Assembly: GCA_014799665.1 (NCBI GenBank)
Contig: JAAVHP010000025.1
Span: 14,174-78,173 of the forward strand
Origin: Clostridiales bacterium
Lineage (GTDB): Bacteria > Bacillota > Clostridia > Christensenellales > Pumilibacteraceae
Length of the DNA: 64,000 nt
Reading direction: 5' to 3'
The notes below the pieces were generated by a model. That model was given only the letters and a program-made list of their open reading frames with translations. It made no database searches and had not been told where the DNA came from. Below are positions 54,406 to 61,998 of the stretch, in pieces; the stretch's first letter is position 1; the number at the start of each line of letters is the position of its first letter. Both the position numbers and the translations under genes were made by a program.

Positions 54406-55065
54406 GTGGAGTACGAAGTCAAGCTTAACGACGGCGAAAGGCTCGAACCGCTCGACGATAAGCATTATATTATCCAGAGCGAAAACGGTTATCGGTTCGG
54501 TAGCGACGCGGTGGACTTAGCCAAGTTTGCTGCACGGTATGCGACCGAGAAAAGTCGAGTAGTCGATATGTGTTCAGGCAGCGGGATAATCGGCATACTT
54601 CTTTCGATCGAAAAAGGCTGCACGGTAGACGGTGTAGAATTGGACGACGCGCTTTACGATATGAGCGTACGCTCGGCAAGGTTTAACGGTCTTAACGGTG
54701 TTGCGTTTTATAACGCTGACGTTAAACGCATAGAGGATATTCTCGCGCCCGCTGCGTACGACGTAGTCGTTTGCAATCCGCCGTTCTATAAAGCGGAGTC
54801 GCGCCCGAGCAAGGTAGCGCCAAACGCCAATAGCGAGCTGACAGTCGCGCTCGGCGATATAGTCCGCGCCGCGAAATACGTTTTAAAGGTGGGCGGATCG
54901 CTGTGTATGGTACACACGGCCACGCGCATGGACGAGGTGCTGTCGGTCTACCGCGAGTACGGCTTAACGCCCAAGGAACTCGTAATAAACAAGAACTGCA
55001 AGACCTTTTTGCTGAGAGCAGTGCGTGGCGGCAAGGATGGTTTAACTGTTAATATCTTGGAGTAA
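54406..55065 (+). CDS. Class I SAM methyltransferase, TrmN6/YfiC-like
   Basis: The 219-aa protein has the SAM-binding VVDMCSGSGIIGILLS and the N6-adenine catalytic motif NPPFYK (VVVCNPPFYKAES). This is the COG4123 family, whose E. coli member methylates A37 of tRNA1(Val). The real target here is inferred only. I choose GTG 54406 with GAGG eight bases upstream; an earlier GTG at 54397 lies inside that ribosome site. It sits between tilS and rsmI, both RNA-modifying enzymes. Confidence 0.85.
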   Translation: MEYEVKLNDGERLEPLDDKHYIIQSENGYRFGSDAVDLAKFAARYATEKSRVVDMCSGSGIIGILLSIEKGCTVDGVELDDALYDMSVRSARFNGLNGVAFYNADVKRIEDILAPAAYDVVVCNPPFYKAESRPSKVAPNANSELTVALGDIVRAAKYVLKVGGSLCMVHTATRMDEVLSVYREYGLTPKELVINKNCKTFLLRAVRGGKDGLTVNILE

Positions 55066-55067
55066 TA

Positions 55068-55874
55068 ATGTTATACTTTGTAGCAACCCCAATAGGAAAT
55101 CTCGACGAAATAACCTTTCGCGCGATAGAGGTTTTAAAGACCGTCGAGTTGATAGCCGCAGAGGACACGCGGCACACCGCCATACTTTTGAACAAGTACG
55201 GCATTACTACGCGCACGGTGGCGTATCACAAGTTCAACGAACGCGCGTCGGCGGGCGAGCTGATAGAAATGCTCAAATGCGGCAAGAATATCGCGGTGGT
55301 GTCTGACGCGGGCACGCCGACGGTGTCGGACCCCGGGCATATCCTTATAGACGCGGCTATCGAGAACGGCGTTGATTTTACGGTGGTAAGCGGCGCGTGC
55401 GCAGGGATAGACGCGCTCGTTTTGTCGGGGCTGGATACTCGCGCTTTTACGCTCCTCGGGTTCTTGCCCGAAAAGGCGAGCGACCGCGCGCGGTACGTCG
55501 AGCCGTATAAGAGTTTGCCGAGCACGCTGATATTTTACAGTGCGGTACACGATATAAAGAAAGACCTAAAATTCTTGTATGAGACCTTTGGTGCGCGGCG
55601 TGTCGCCGTTTGCCGCGAGATGACCAAAATGTTCGAAACGGTTACCCGCTTTACGCTCGGCGAAGAACCCGAGATAGTGGAAAAGGGCGAGTTTGTGGTA
55701 GTTGTGGAAGGCGCGAAGGCACCTGACTATTCGGAACTTAGCATAGAAGAACACATCATGCGCTACGTTGACGGCGGCATGGATATGAAGGACGCCGTTA
55801 AAAAGGTCGCTGCCGACCGTCATATCGCAAAGAGTGAGGTTTATAAAGTGTCGGTGGAAATGCGTAAATCCTAA
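55068..55874 (+). CDS. rsmI: 16S rRNA (cytidine(1402)-2'-O)-methyltransferase
   Basis: The 268-aa protein has the family start LYFVATPIGNLDEITFRAIE, the AAEDTRHTAILLNKYGI block, SDAGTPTVSDPG and the YSAVHDIKKDL region of tetrapyrrole-methylase-fold RsmI. It methylates the ribose of C1402 in the decoding centre. GGAG at 55057-55060 precedes the ATG, two bases after the previous stop. End of the tilS operon. Confidence 0.96.
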   Translation: MLYFVATPIGNLDEITFRAIEVLKTVELIAAEDTRHTAILLNKYGITTRTVAYHKFNERASAGELIEMLKCGKNIAVVSDAGTPTVSDPGHILIDAAIENGVDFTVVSGACAGIDALVLSGLDTRAFTLLGFLPEKASDRARYVEPYKSLPSTLIFYSAVHDIKKDLKFLYETFGARRVAVCREMTKMFETVTRFTLGEEPEIVEKGEFVVVVEGAKAPDYSELSIEEHIMRYVDGGMDMKDAVKKVAADRHIAKSEVYKVSVEMRKS

Positions 55875-55887
55875 TTAATATATCCGC

Positions 55888-55916
55888 TTGCTTTTATCGA
55901 CAAAAAGTTGTATACT
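55888..55916 (+). promoter_or_regulatory. dnaA promoter with an embedded DnaA-box-like site
   Basis: TTGCTT (55888-55893), a 17-bp spacer and TATACT (55911-55916). TTATCGACA (55894-55902) in the spacer differs from the DnaA box TTATCCACA by one base, suggesting autoregulation. Confidence 0.65.
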
Positions 55917-55934
55917 AATCTATAAGGTGTTACG

Positions 55935-57287
55935 ATGAAAGATATAGACGATATTTGGAAGGAAATGCTGCCCAAGCTCGAAATCGAGGTCAGCTCGTTG
56001 AGCTTCGACGTGTTCCTCAAACAATTACAGCCCGTTAAAGCGGATGACGACGCGCTCGTGCTTGCCGCTCCGACCGAGGGCGCGAAGATGGACGTCATTT
56101 CGCGGTATATGCCGCTACTTAAAAGCGTTATTCGAGATATCGAGGACGCGCCGTCTACCGTTACCGTAATTTCCAAAAGCGAGTTCGAGGAAGCGCGCGG
56201 CAAGGAGCATCCCGCCGTCAAGCCGAGCGAGGATATGCAAGAGCCCGAGCCCGACAGGTGCATACTCGACCCTAAGTATAACTTTGCCGATTTTGTCGTC
56301 GGCAAGTGCAATCGCGTGGCGTACGAAGCCGCGCTCGCTATTGCCGAAAACCCCGGCGAGGTGTTCAACCCGTTGTTTATTTACGGCGACGTGGGTTTGG
56401 GCAAAACGCATATCATGCAAGCCATCGGCAACGATTTGAGATTGACCAAACCGCATTTCAAAATGCTGTACGTTTCTTCCAATACGTTTATCAACGAATT
56501 CGTCGCGTCGTTGCGTACTTCGGGCGGGGTGAATAACCGCGCGTTCCGCGACAAGTACCGCAACGTGGATTTGCTCATGATGGACGACGTGCAATTCCTG
56601 CATAAAGGTCAGGCGACGCAAGAGGAGCTGTTTAACATATTCGAGCACTTAAAGGCGGCGGGCAAGCAAATGGTGTTTGCGTCAGACCGCACTCCGCAGG
56701 AAATTCCCGACCTCGACGGGCGCGTTCGGTCGAGGTTCGCGTCGAGCATGGTTGTGGACGTTCAGCCGCCCGACCTCGAAACGCGTATAGCCATTCTTCA
56801 AAAGAAATCGCAAAAAGCCAAAAAGAATATCGACATGGCGGAGCTTTCGTACATAGCCGAACACGTTACGAGCAACGTGCGCGAAATGGAAGGAGTGCTC
56901 ACCAAGGTTATATTCCTATCCAAGCTGTACGAGCGCAAGGTCGATTTGGATATTTGCAAGGAAGCGCTCAAAGACTACCGCGTGCAGGAATGCGACGATA
57001 TAACCGTCGACGAGATCATAGACTGCACCTGCAAATACTACGGTGTGCATAAGGCGGACGTAGTGGGTAAGCGCAAGAATAAAGAAGTAGTCGTTCCCAG
57101 ACAGGTCGCTATCTACCTTATAAACGAGTTCATGAATATTCCGCTCACCGCGATCGGCGAGTATTTCGGCGGCAGGGAGCACACCACCGTTATGCACGCG
57201 CGTGATAAAGTCGCTTCGCTCGTCGCGACCGATAACAAGGTCAAGACCGAGGTGAACGATATTCGTGCCATGATACTCAGAAAGTAA
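55935..57287 (+). CDS. dnaA: Chromosomal replication initiator protein DnaA
   Basis: The 450-aa protein has the N-terminal DnaB-interaction domain (IWKEMLPKLEIEVSSLSFD), the AAA+ domain with Walker A YGDVGLGKTHIM (about 151-162) and Walker B LLMMDDVQFL, and the C-terminal DNA-binding domain with the signature GGREHTTVMHARDKV (about 412-426). It binds DnaA boxes and opens oriC. Odd: dnaN, recF and gyrB are not next to it, and rpmH is about 49 kb away, so the usual origin cluster is broken up. AAGGTG lies before the ATG. No box cluster is seen around the gene, so the origin is probably elsewhere. Confidence 0.97.
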   Translation: MKDIDDIWKEMLPKLEIEVSSLSFDVFLKQLQPVKADDDALVLAAPTEGAKMDVISRYMPLLKSVIRDIEDAPSTVTVISKSEFEEARGKEHPAVKPSEDMQEPEPDRCILDPKYNFADFVVGKCNRVAYEAALAIAENPGEVFNPLFIYGDVGLGKTHIMQAIGNDLRLTKPHFKMLYVSSNTFINEFVASLRTSGGVNNRAFRDKYRNVDLLMMDDVQFLHKGQATQEELFNIFEHLKAAGKQMVFASDRTPQEIPDLDGRVRSRFASSMVVDVQPPDLETRIAILQKKSQKAKKNIDMAELSYIAEHVTSNVREMEGVLTKVIFLSKLYERKVDLDICKEALKDYRVQECDDITVDEIIDCTCKYYGVHKADVVGKRKNKEVVVPRQVAIYLINEFMNIPLTAIGEYFGGREHTTVMHARDKVASLVATDNKVKTEVNDIRAMILRK

Positions 57288-57314
57288 TTAGAAACTACTA
57301 ATTAAACTAATCGC

Positions 57315-57343
57315 TTGACACCGTTATATTTTTAGTGTAAAAT
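57315..57343 (+). promoter_or_regulatory. Sigma-A promoter giving leaderless DUF1934 mRNA
   Basis: TTGACA (57315-57320), a 17-bp spacer and TAAAAT (57338-57343). The ATG at 57351 is seven bases after the -10 box. Confidence 0.75.
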
Positions 57344-57350
57344 TATAGAC

Positions 57351-57749
57351 ATGGATAACTACCCCCCAAGTAAAACACCGATAAAAGTTACCGTTTCGTC
57401 CGACCTCGAACCCGTAAAAGGCGAGGGCTTTATTACGGAGCGCGACGACGGGTTTACCGTCGAGTTTAATTTACTGCGGGATAAATTTACTATCGAGCAT
57501 TCCGTCGCCGTCACGCGCATAGTGACGGAGGGCGATATGTCGTATACTATCGAGCTTTGCGAGGCTCAGACCTCTACCGTTCTCGCCACGCCGTACGGTG
57601 CGGTGAGGTTTGCCGTTAAAACGTTGGAGCGCACGGTGGAGCGTATGTACGACAAGCTGCATATCATTCTTAAATATATTCTCGCGTCGGAAGCGGCGGG
57701 AGAACTCGAACGTTCGATAATTATGGAAGTCGAAAAAGTTTCTAAGTAG
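57351..57749 (+). CDS. DUF1934 (YwiB-like) small beta-barrel protein
   Basis: The 132-aa soluble protein is predicted to be mostly beta. The order of strands and the late motif ATPYGAVRFAVKTLERTV followed by LHIILKYIL match the DUF1934/YwiB family as I know it (a calycin-like barrel); the function is unknown. The start codon lies at the predicted transcription start with no ribosome site, so a leaderless mRNA is likely. The MBL-fold gene follows 24 bp later. Confidence 0.7.
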   Translation: MDNYPPSKTPIKVTVSSDLEPVKGEGFITERDDGFTVEFNLLRDKFTIEHSVAVTRIVTEGDMSYTIELCEAQTSTVLATPYGAVRFAVKTLERTVERMYDKLHIILKYILASEAAGELERSIIMEVEKVSK

Positions 57750-57773
57750 TTTAGTAGGAGAAATCAGTCAGTC

Positions 57774-58427
57774 ATGAAAATCAAATGGTTGGGGCATTCG
57801 TCATTCCTCTTGACCGAGAGCACGGGGATTACCCTTATAACCGATCCGTTCGATAAGAAAATGGTCGGGTACTCGATGAGCGAGCACGCCGCGGATATCG
57901 TGTGTATGTCGCACGGTCACGCCGATCATAATTACATCGAGGGCGTTAAGAACTATAAACAGGCGTTCAGGGATGCCGGAACGTTCGAGTACGAAGGGCG
58001 CGTGCATATTACGGGCGTTCAGTCGTACCATGACGACAACGACGGCAAAGAGCGCGGCGAGAATATAATTTACAAGATCGGCATGGACGGCGTTAATATT
58101 TGTCACATGGGCGATATCGGCGAGCCGTGCAGCCCCGAGCTTATCGAGCGGCTGTTGCCCGTCGACGTATTGATGATTCCCGTCGGCGGCAATTACACGA
58201 TCGACGCCGAGCTTGCCAAGGAGTACGTGGATAGACTCATGCCGTCTATCGTCATTCCCATGCACTATAAAATCAAGCACTGCGAAATAGATATCGACAA
58301 GGTCGATCCCTTCCTCAGACTGTTCGACGACGAGGAAATACAAGAGGATATCGACGAGCTCGAACTCGACCGTTACGACTTCGACGAGAACCTGCCGACT
58401 AAAGTCTTGGTGCTTAACAAGAAATAA
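57774..58427 (+). CDS. MBL-fold metal-dependent hydrolase
   Basis: The 217-aa protein has the metallo-beta-lactamase motif SHGHADHN (HxHxDH, about 47-54), a second ligand region HMGDIGE (about 111-117) and the C-terminal IPMHYK. The arrangement fits the UPF0173/YtkL-like group of L-ascorbate-6-phosphate lactonase-related hydrolases with two metal ions; substrate unknown. It has a C-terminal acidic extension of about 40 residues. GGAG near 57755 is a distant ribosome site. Probably co-transcribed with the DUF1934 gene. Confidence 0.85.
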   Translation: MKIKWLGHSSFLLTESTGITLITDPFDKKMVGYSMSEHAADIVCMSHGHADHNYIEGVKNYKQAFRDAGTFEYEGRVHITGVQSYHDDNDGKERGENIIYKIGMDGVNICHMGDIGEPCSPELIERLLPVDVLMIPVGGNYTIDAELAKEYVDRLMPSIVIPMHYKIKHCEIDIDKVDPFLRLFDDEEIQEDIDELELDRYDFDENLPTKVLVLNKK

Positions 58428-58439
58428 TCGATATTAATT

Positions 58440-58469
58440 ATACCTGCTGATGAGTTGGCGGGTATTTTT
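58440..58469 (+). terminator. Terminator after MBL-fold gene
   Basis: ATACCTGC (58440-58447) pairs with GCGGGTAT (58458-58465) with one G-U pair, followed by TTTT. Confidence 0.75.
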
Positions 58470-58533
58470 GCTGGGAGCGCCGATAATACTTTATTAAGTA
58501 AAGAATATTCGCAATTTTCGGGAGGAATAAAAC

Positions 58534-59550
58534 ATGACGATTTTAGTAACGGGCGGCGCGGGCTATATAGGCTCGCATACGTGCGTCGAGCTTTTGAATG
58601 CCGGGCACGAAGTTGTTATTATCGATAATTTCTGCAACTCGTCGGCGGAGAGCGTAAAGCGCGTCGAGCGCATAACGAGTAAAAAGATCAAGCTGTACGA
58701 CGGCGATATCCGCGACGGCAAGGTTCTCGACAAGATTTTCAAGGACAACAAGATCGACAGCGTTATTCATTTCGCGGGCTTGAAGGCGGTTGGCGAGTCG
58801 TGCGAAAAACCTATCGAATACTACGACAATAACCTCGTCGGCACGCTTACCCTTCTCGATAAAATGCGTAAAGCGGGCTGCAAGAAAATTGTGTTCTCGT
58901 CGTCGGCGACTGTGTACGGTACGCCCGAGCATTTGCCGCTGGACGAGAATTGCGCGGTCGGCGGTACGACCAATCCGTACGGCACGAGCAAGTATTTTCA
59001 AGAAATCATGCTCCAAGACGTTTACGCCTCCGATAAAGACTGGACGGTGGTTTTGCTTCGATACTTCAACCCCGTAGGTGCGCACGAGAGCGGGCTTATC
59101 GGCGAGGATCCCAGGGGTATACCCAATAACCTTACGCCGTACGTTTCCAAGGTCGCTATCGGCGAGCTTAAAGAAATCGGCGTGTTCGGCAACGACTACG
59201 ACACTCCCGACGGTACGGGCGTGCGCGACTATATTCACGTTGTCGACCTGGCGCGCGGACACGTTGCGGCTATCGAGAAAACGACCGCCGCGGGCGTGTA
59301 TACCTACAACCTCGGTACGGGCATAGGTTACAGCGTGTTCGACGTTATTCATGCGTTTGAAAAGGCGTGCGGGCATGAGCTCGCATACGCTATAAAACCC
59401 CGCCGCGCGGGCGATATAGCGGCGTGCTATGCCGACGCGAGCAAGGCTAAGCTCGAGCTCGGCTGGGAAGCCAAGCTTGGAATAGATGATATGTGCGCGT
59501 CGCTGTGGAAGTGGCAGACCATGAATCCCAAGGGATACGGTAAAAAATGA
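58534..59550 (+). CDS. galE: UDP-glucose 4-epimerase
   Basis: The 338-aa protein has the NAD-binding TGGAGYIGSHT (about 6-16), the catalytic SSSATVYG and YGTSKYF (Tyr and Lys, about 149-155), and LRYFNPVGAHESG. It interconverts UDP-glucose and UDP-galactose in the Leloir pathway and supplies sugars for the cell envelope. GGGAGGAA precedes the ATG. It overlaps galM by 4 bases (ATGA), so the two are co-translated. galK and galT are not in the window. Confidence 0.97.
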   Translation: MTILVTGGAGYIGSHTCVELLNAGHEVVIIDNFCNSSAESVKRVERITSKKIKLYDGDIRDGKVLDKIFKDNKIDSVIHFAGLKAVGESCEKPIEYYDNNLVGTLTLLDKMRKAGCKKIVFSSSATVYGTPEHLPLDENCAVGGTTNPYGTSKYFQEIMLQDVYASDKDWTVVLLRYFNPVGAHESGLIGEDPRGIPNNLTPYVSKVAIGELKEIGVFGNDYDTPDGTGVRDYIHVVDLARGHVAAIEKTTAAGVYTYNLGTGIGYSVFDVIHAFEKACGHELAYAIKPRRAGDIAACYADASKAKLELGWEAKLGIDDMCASLWKWQTMNPKGYGKK

Positions 59551-60533
59551 AAATATCGTACGGGGCGTTTGAAGAAGCCAAAACGGTTACGCTCGCAAAT
59601 AAGGTCGGTTTGGAAATAACGCTGTGTGCGCTCGGTGCGGGGATAATGAGCGTTAAGCTTGCCGATAAGGACGGCGTTCGTCGCGAACTTACAAGACTGC
59701 CCGACGGTGGTTACGGCAAGGGTAATAACGGTCTTACGGTAGGGCGCACCGCGGGGCGTATCGAGAACGCCGAGTTCGTTATTGACGGGCGAGTGGCACG
59801 GCTCGAAAAGAACAATAAAGGCGTGGACAATCTTCATTCTGGCAGTACGAGTTTCGGAACGAAGATTTTCGATCTGAAGGTTAGTTCGAACAAGGACTAT
59901 GCCGACGCTGTTTTCGGGTATTTCAGCCCGGACGGCGAGGGCGGCTTCTTCGGCGCGGTCGATATAAAAATCACGTACCGCGTGTACGAGAACGAAAAGC
60001 GGTTCAGTATTTTCTTCGACGGAATGCCCGACAGTAAATTGCTTTTAAATATGACTAATCACGTCGGCTGGGATATGTCTGGCGACAGGCGGCAACCTAT
60101 AACCGAGCAAACCGTGTACATAAACGCGGATAAAGTGGGCGAGCTCAACGAACGGCTTATCGTGCAAAGGAAAATCGACTGTCCAGAACAATTCGACTTT
60201 ACAACGCCTCGTAAATTGGGCGATTACGTTCACGACGAGAGTGTACAGCGTTACACGTTCGGCTACGACCATCCGTTCTTTTTGAAAGAGCGTGGGCTCG
60301 ATAAATTGGCTTGCGCGCTGTCGTCCACGCTAAGCGGGATACGGCTGGATGTGCGCACTACCTATCCGTGCGTTGTGTTGTTCGGCGATAATTTCGGCGG
60401 GTATAAATCGGCGTGCTTCGAGTGCCAGTACCACCCTAACGGCGTAAACGATTGCCCCGAAGATTGTGGTATCTGTACGCCCGATAAACCCTATCACGAA
60501 GTAATAGACTATACGTTTTTAATTAAAAATTAA
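59547..60533 (+). CDS. galM: Aldose 1-epimerase (mutarotase)
   Basis: The 328-aa protein has the GalM motifs: VGRTAGRIENAEF, the first active-site His in NLHSGSTSFG, the second in NHVGWDM, YDHPF, and the catalytic Glu in CFECQYHPNGVN. It converts alpha and beta anomers of galactose or glucose. The NLHGG motif reads NLHSG. Fits with galE upstream. Confidence 0.92.
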   Translation: MKISYGAFEEAKTVTLANKVGLEITLCALGAGIMSVKLADKDGVRRELTRLPDGGYGKGNNGLTVGRTAGRIENAEFVIDGRVARLEKNNKGVDNLHSGSTSFGTKIFDLKVSSNKDYADAVFGYFSPDGEGGFFGAVDIKITYRVYENEKRFSIFFDGMPDSKLLLNMTNHVGWDMSGDRRQPITEQTVYINADKVGELNERLIVQRKIDCPEQFDFTTPRKLGDYVHDESVQRYTFGYDHPFFLKERGLDKLACALSSTLSGIRLDVRTTYPCVVLFGDNFGGYKSACFECQYHPNGVNDCPEDCGICTPDKPYHEVIDYTFLIKN

Positions 60534-60627
60534 GGTAAAGATAATAAGCGGCGTTTGGAAATAAATAACGAAATGAAATTACTCGGGTGTAACAAACAAT
60601 AAATCACCCAAAGTAAATACCCGACAC

Positions 60628-60664
60628 TAAAAGTTTCTTGCATACTTCTTTTCAAAGAAGTATG
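60628..60664. repeat. Dispersed hairpin repeat, family A
   Basis: AAAAGTTTCTTGCATACTTC begins the copy. CATACTTCTTT (60641-60651) pairs with AAAGAAGTATG (60654-60664). Confidence 0.7.
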
Positions 60665-60672
60665 ATAAATGC

Positions 60673-60701
60673 TTGCAAAAAAAATAAGGGTATGTTATAA
60701 T
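60673..60701 (+). promoter_or_regulatory. Sigma-A promoter of rpsF-ssb
   Basis: TTGCAA (60673-60678), a 17-bp spacer and TATAAT (60696-60701). Confidence 0.8.
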
Positions 60702-60706
60702 CTACA

Positions 60707-60777
60707 TTGCGGCTAAATATTTTTTATGGTCGCAATCCTTACCCGTTAAATCGGGTCATAGACCGCAAGGAGGGTAT
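60707..60777 (+). promoter_or_regulatory. Structured rpsF leader (possible S6 feedback site)
   Basis: TTGCGG at the 5' end (60707-60712) pairs with CCGCAA (60763-60768) directly before the ribosome site AAGGAGGG. Inside, GGTC (60728-60731) pairs with GACC (60761-60764 region), and ACCCG/CGGGT (60741-60745 with 60752-60756) forms a hairpin. TTGCG can alternatively pair with CGCAA at 60731-60735, which would free the ribosome site. Leaders of rpsF in many bacteria bind S6:S18; this one was not matched to that consensus. Confidence 0.5.
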
Positions 60778-61074
60778 ATGAATAATTACGAATTGCTTTA
60801 TATCCTGTCCGACAAGCAGGACGCCGACGCCAAAAAGGCGTTAGTAGATCGTTTCAAAGCGATAGTCGAGCCGTACGGCGAAGTTACGGCTGAGGAATGG
60901 GGCGGCGGCAGCCGTAAGCTCGAATATCCCATTCAGACCAAGATTTCCGGCAAGCATACGACCGGCTACTACATTCTCATGAAGTTCACCGCGCCGCCCG
61001 AGATCCCCGCGGAAATCGAGCGTCAAATGCGCATCAGCGACGGCGTGCTTCGGTTCATGATCGAAAAGGTGTAA
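60778..61074 (+). CDS. rpsF: 30S ribosomal protein S6
   Basis: The 98-aa protein begins MNNYELLYILSDKQD and has EEWGGGSRKLEYPIQTK and the closing MRISDGVLRFMIEKV, all typical of bacterial S6. It pairs with S18 in the platform of the small subunit. AAGGAGGG gives a strong ribosome site. First gene of rpsF-ssb-rpsR. Confidence 0.97.
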   Translation: MNNYELLYILSDKQDADAKKALVDRFKAIVEPYGEVTAEEWGGGSRKLEYPIQTKISGKHTTGYYILMKFTAPPEIPAEIERQMRISDGVLRFMIEKV

Positions 61075-61117
61075 TATAATATAAGCTATTGATCGATATT
61101 TAAGGAGTATTAGAGCA

Positions 61118-61537
61118 ATGAATAAAATTATTTTGATAGGTAATCTTACGCGCGATCCTGAGAGCAGCAGCACGCAGGGCGGAGTTAATTTCACTCGGTT
61201 CAATATCGCGGTCAACCGCCCGTTCACCAATGCACAGGGCGAGCGCGTTGCCGATTATTTCGACGTTATTTGCTGGCGTCAGCTCGCGGAGCGTTGCGCC
61301 AAGTACCTGTTTAAGGGTAGCAAGGTCGGTATCTGCGGCTCGGTTCAGCGCCGCCAGTACGAGGACCGCGACGGCATCAAGCGCACGTCGTTCGACGTCG
61401 TAGCCGATGAGGTAGAGTTCCTCACTCCCAAAAATTCGTCGTTCGGACGTGAAGGCTCGCAGGGCGGGTATCAGCCCGAAGAACCGCATCCTATATCGGA
61501 TATGCAACCCGTCGACAACGACGATCTTCCGTTCTAA
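61118..61537 (+). CDS. ssb: Single-stranded DNA-binding protein
   Basis: The 139-aa protein has the OB fold start NKIILIGNLTRDPESS, the FNIAVNRPF and YFDVICWRQLAERCAKYL blocks, and the acidic C-terminal tip DNDDLPF that recruits partner proteins. It coats single-stranded DNA in replication and repair. AAGGAG precedes the ATG. It lies between rpsF and rpsR, the standard order. Its stop codon overlaps the left arm of a large hairpin repeat (family C). Confidence 0.97.
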   Translation: MNKIILIGNLTRDPESSSTQGGVNFTRFNIAVNRPFTNAQGERVADYFDVICWRQLAERCAKYLFKGSKVGICGSVQRRQYEDRDGIKRTSFDVVADEVEFLTPKNSSFGREGSQGGYQPEEPHPISDMQPVDNDDLPF

Positions 61538-61656
61538 CGGCGGATGCATCGCAAAATAGTGCGTCAGCCGTAGCGTCGCCCTCGGTCATGTAGGTAGGTC
61601 TACACTCCCGTCGGTCGACGCTCGGACTTCCTTCTCTTTTGCGCGCCTCCACCGTT
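61536..61656. repeat. Large hairpin repeat, family C (copy 1)
   Basis: The left arm from 61536 (AACGGCGGATGCATCGCAAA) pairs with the right arm ending at 61656 (TTTTGCGCGCCTCCACCGTT) with few gaps. The apex at 61584-61612 is GGTCA, a stem TGTAG/CTACA, then CTCCCGTC. The same apex with another stem is in copy 2. 121 bp between ssb and rpsR. Confidence 0.7.
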
Positions 61657-61722
61657 ATAACAATTTCCCATACTGTATAAGCCATACGGTAACAAAAAAA
61701 TCAATTAAGGAGTTTTTCCATC

Positions 61723-61998
61723 ATGGATAAAAATAGAAGCAAAGTTAAGCCCAACGACGGCGACGACAAGGTTCGCCGCAACCGCCGTCCCGCCAAGAAA
61801 CGCGTTTGCGAATACTGCCAAGGCCATATCGAGCGCGTCGACTACAAGGACGTAGAGCGTCTTAAAAAGTACACTGCCGAGAACGGCAAGATCCTTCCCC
61901 GCCGTGCGACCGGTCTTTGCGCCGAGCATCAGCGCGACGTTACGACCGCTATCAAGCGCGCAAGGGTAATGGATTTGCTTCCGTTCAAAGGCGAATAA
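61723..61998 (+). CDS. rpsR: 30S ribosomal protein S18
   Basis: The 91-aa basic protein has CEYCQGHIERVDYKDVERLKK.. in the core and ILPRRATGLCAEHQRDV, the S18 signature, with a conserved 'Cys-x-x-Cys' that marks the zinc-type paralogue. It binds S6 in the ribosomal platform. AAGGAG nine bases before ATG 61723. Separated from ssb by a family C hairpin and followed by a second one. rplI is not here. Confidence 0.96.
   Translation: MDKNRSKVKPNDGDDKVRRNRRPAKKRVCEYCQGHIERVDYKDVERLKKYTAENGKILPRRATGLCAEHQRDVTTAIKRARVMDLLPFKGE

Noticed and set aside
55880..57310. A replication origin at dnaA
   Set aside because: Only one DnaA-box-like site, within the promoter, was found; a single site fits autoregulation better.
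17396..60738. The 13-mer ATGGTCGCAATCC shared by the spoVG and rpsF leaders as a common regulatory element
   Set aside because: A match of this length between two places in 64 kb is expected by chance, and the surrounding folds differ.
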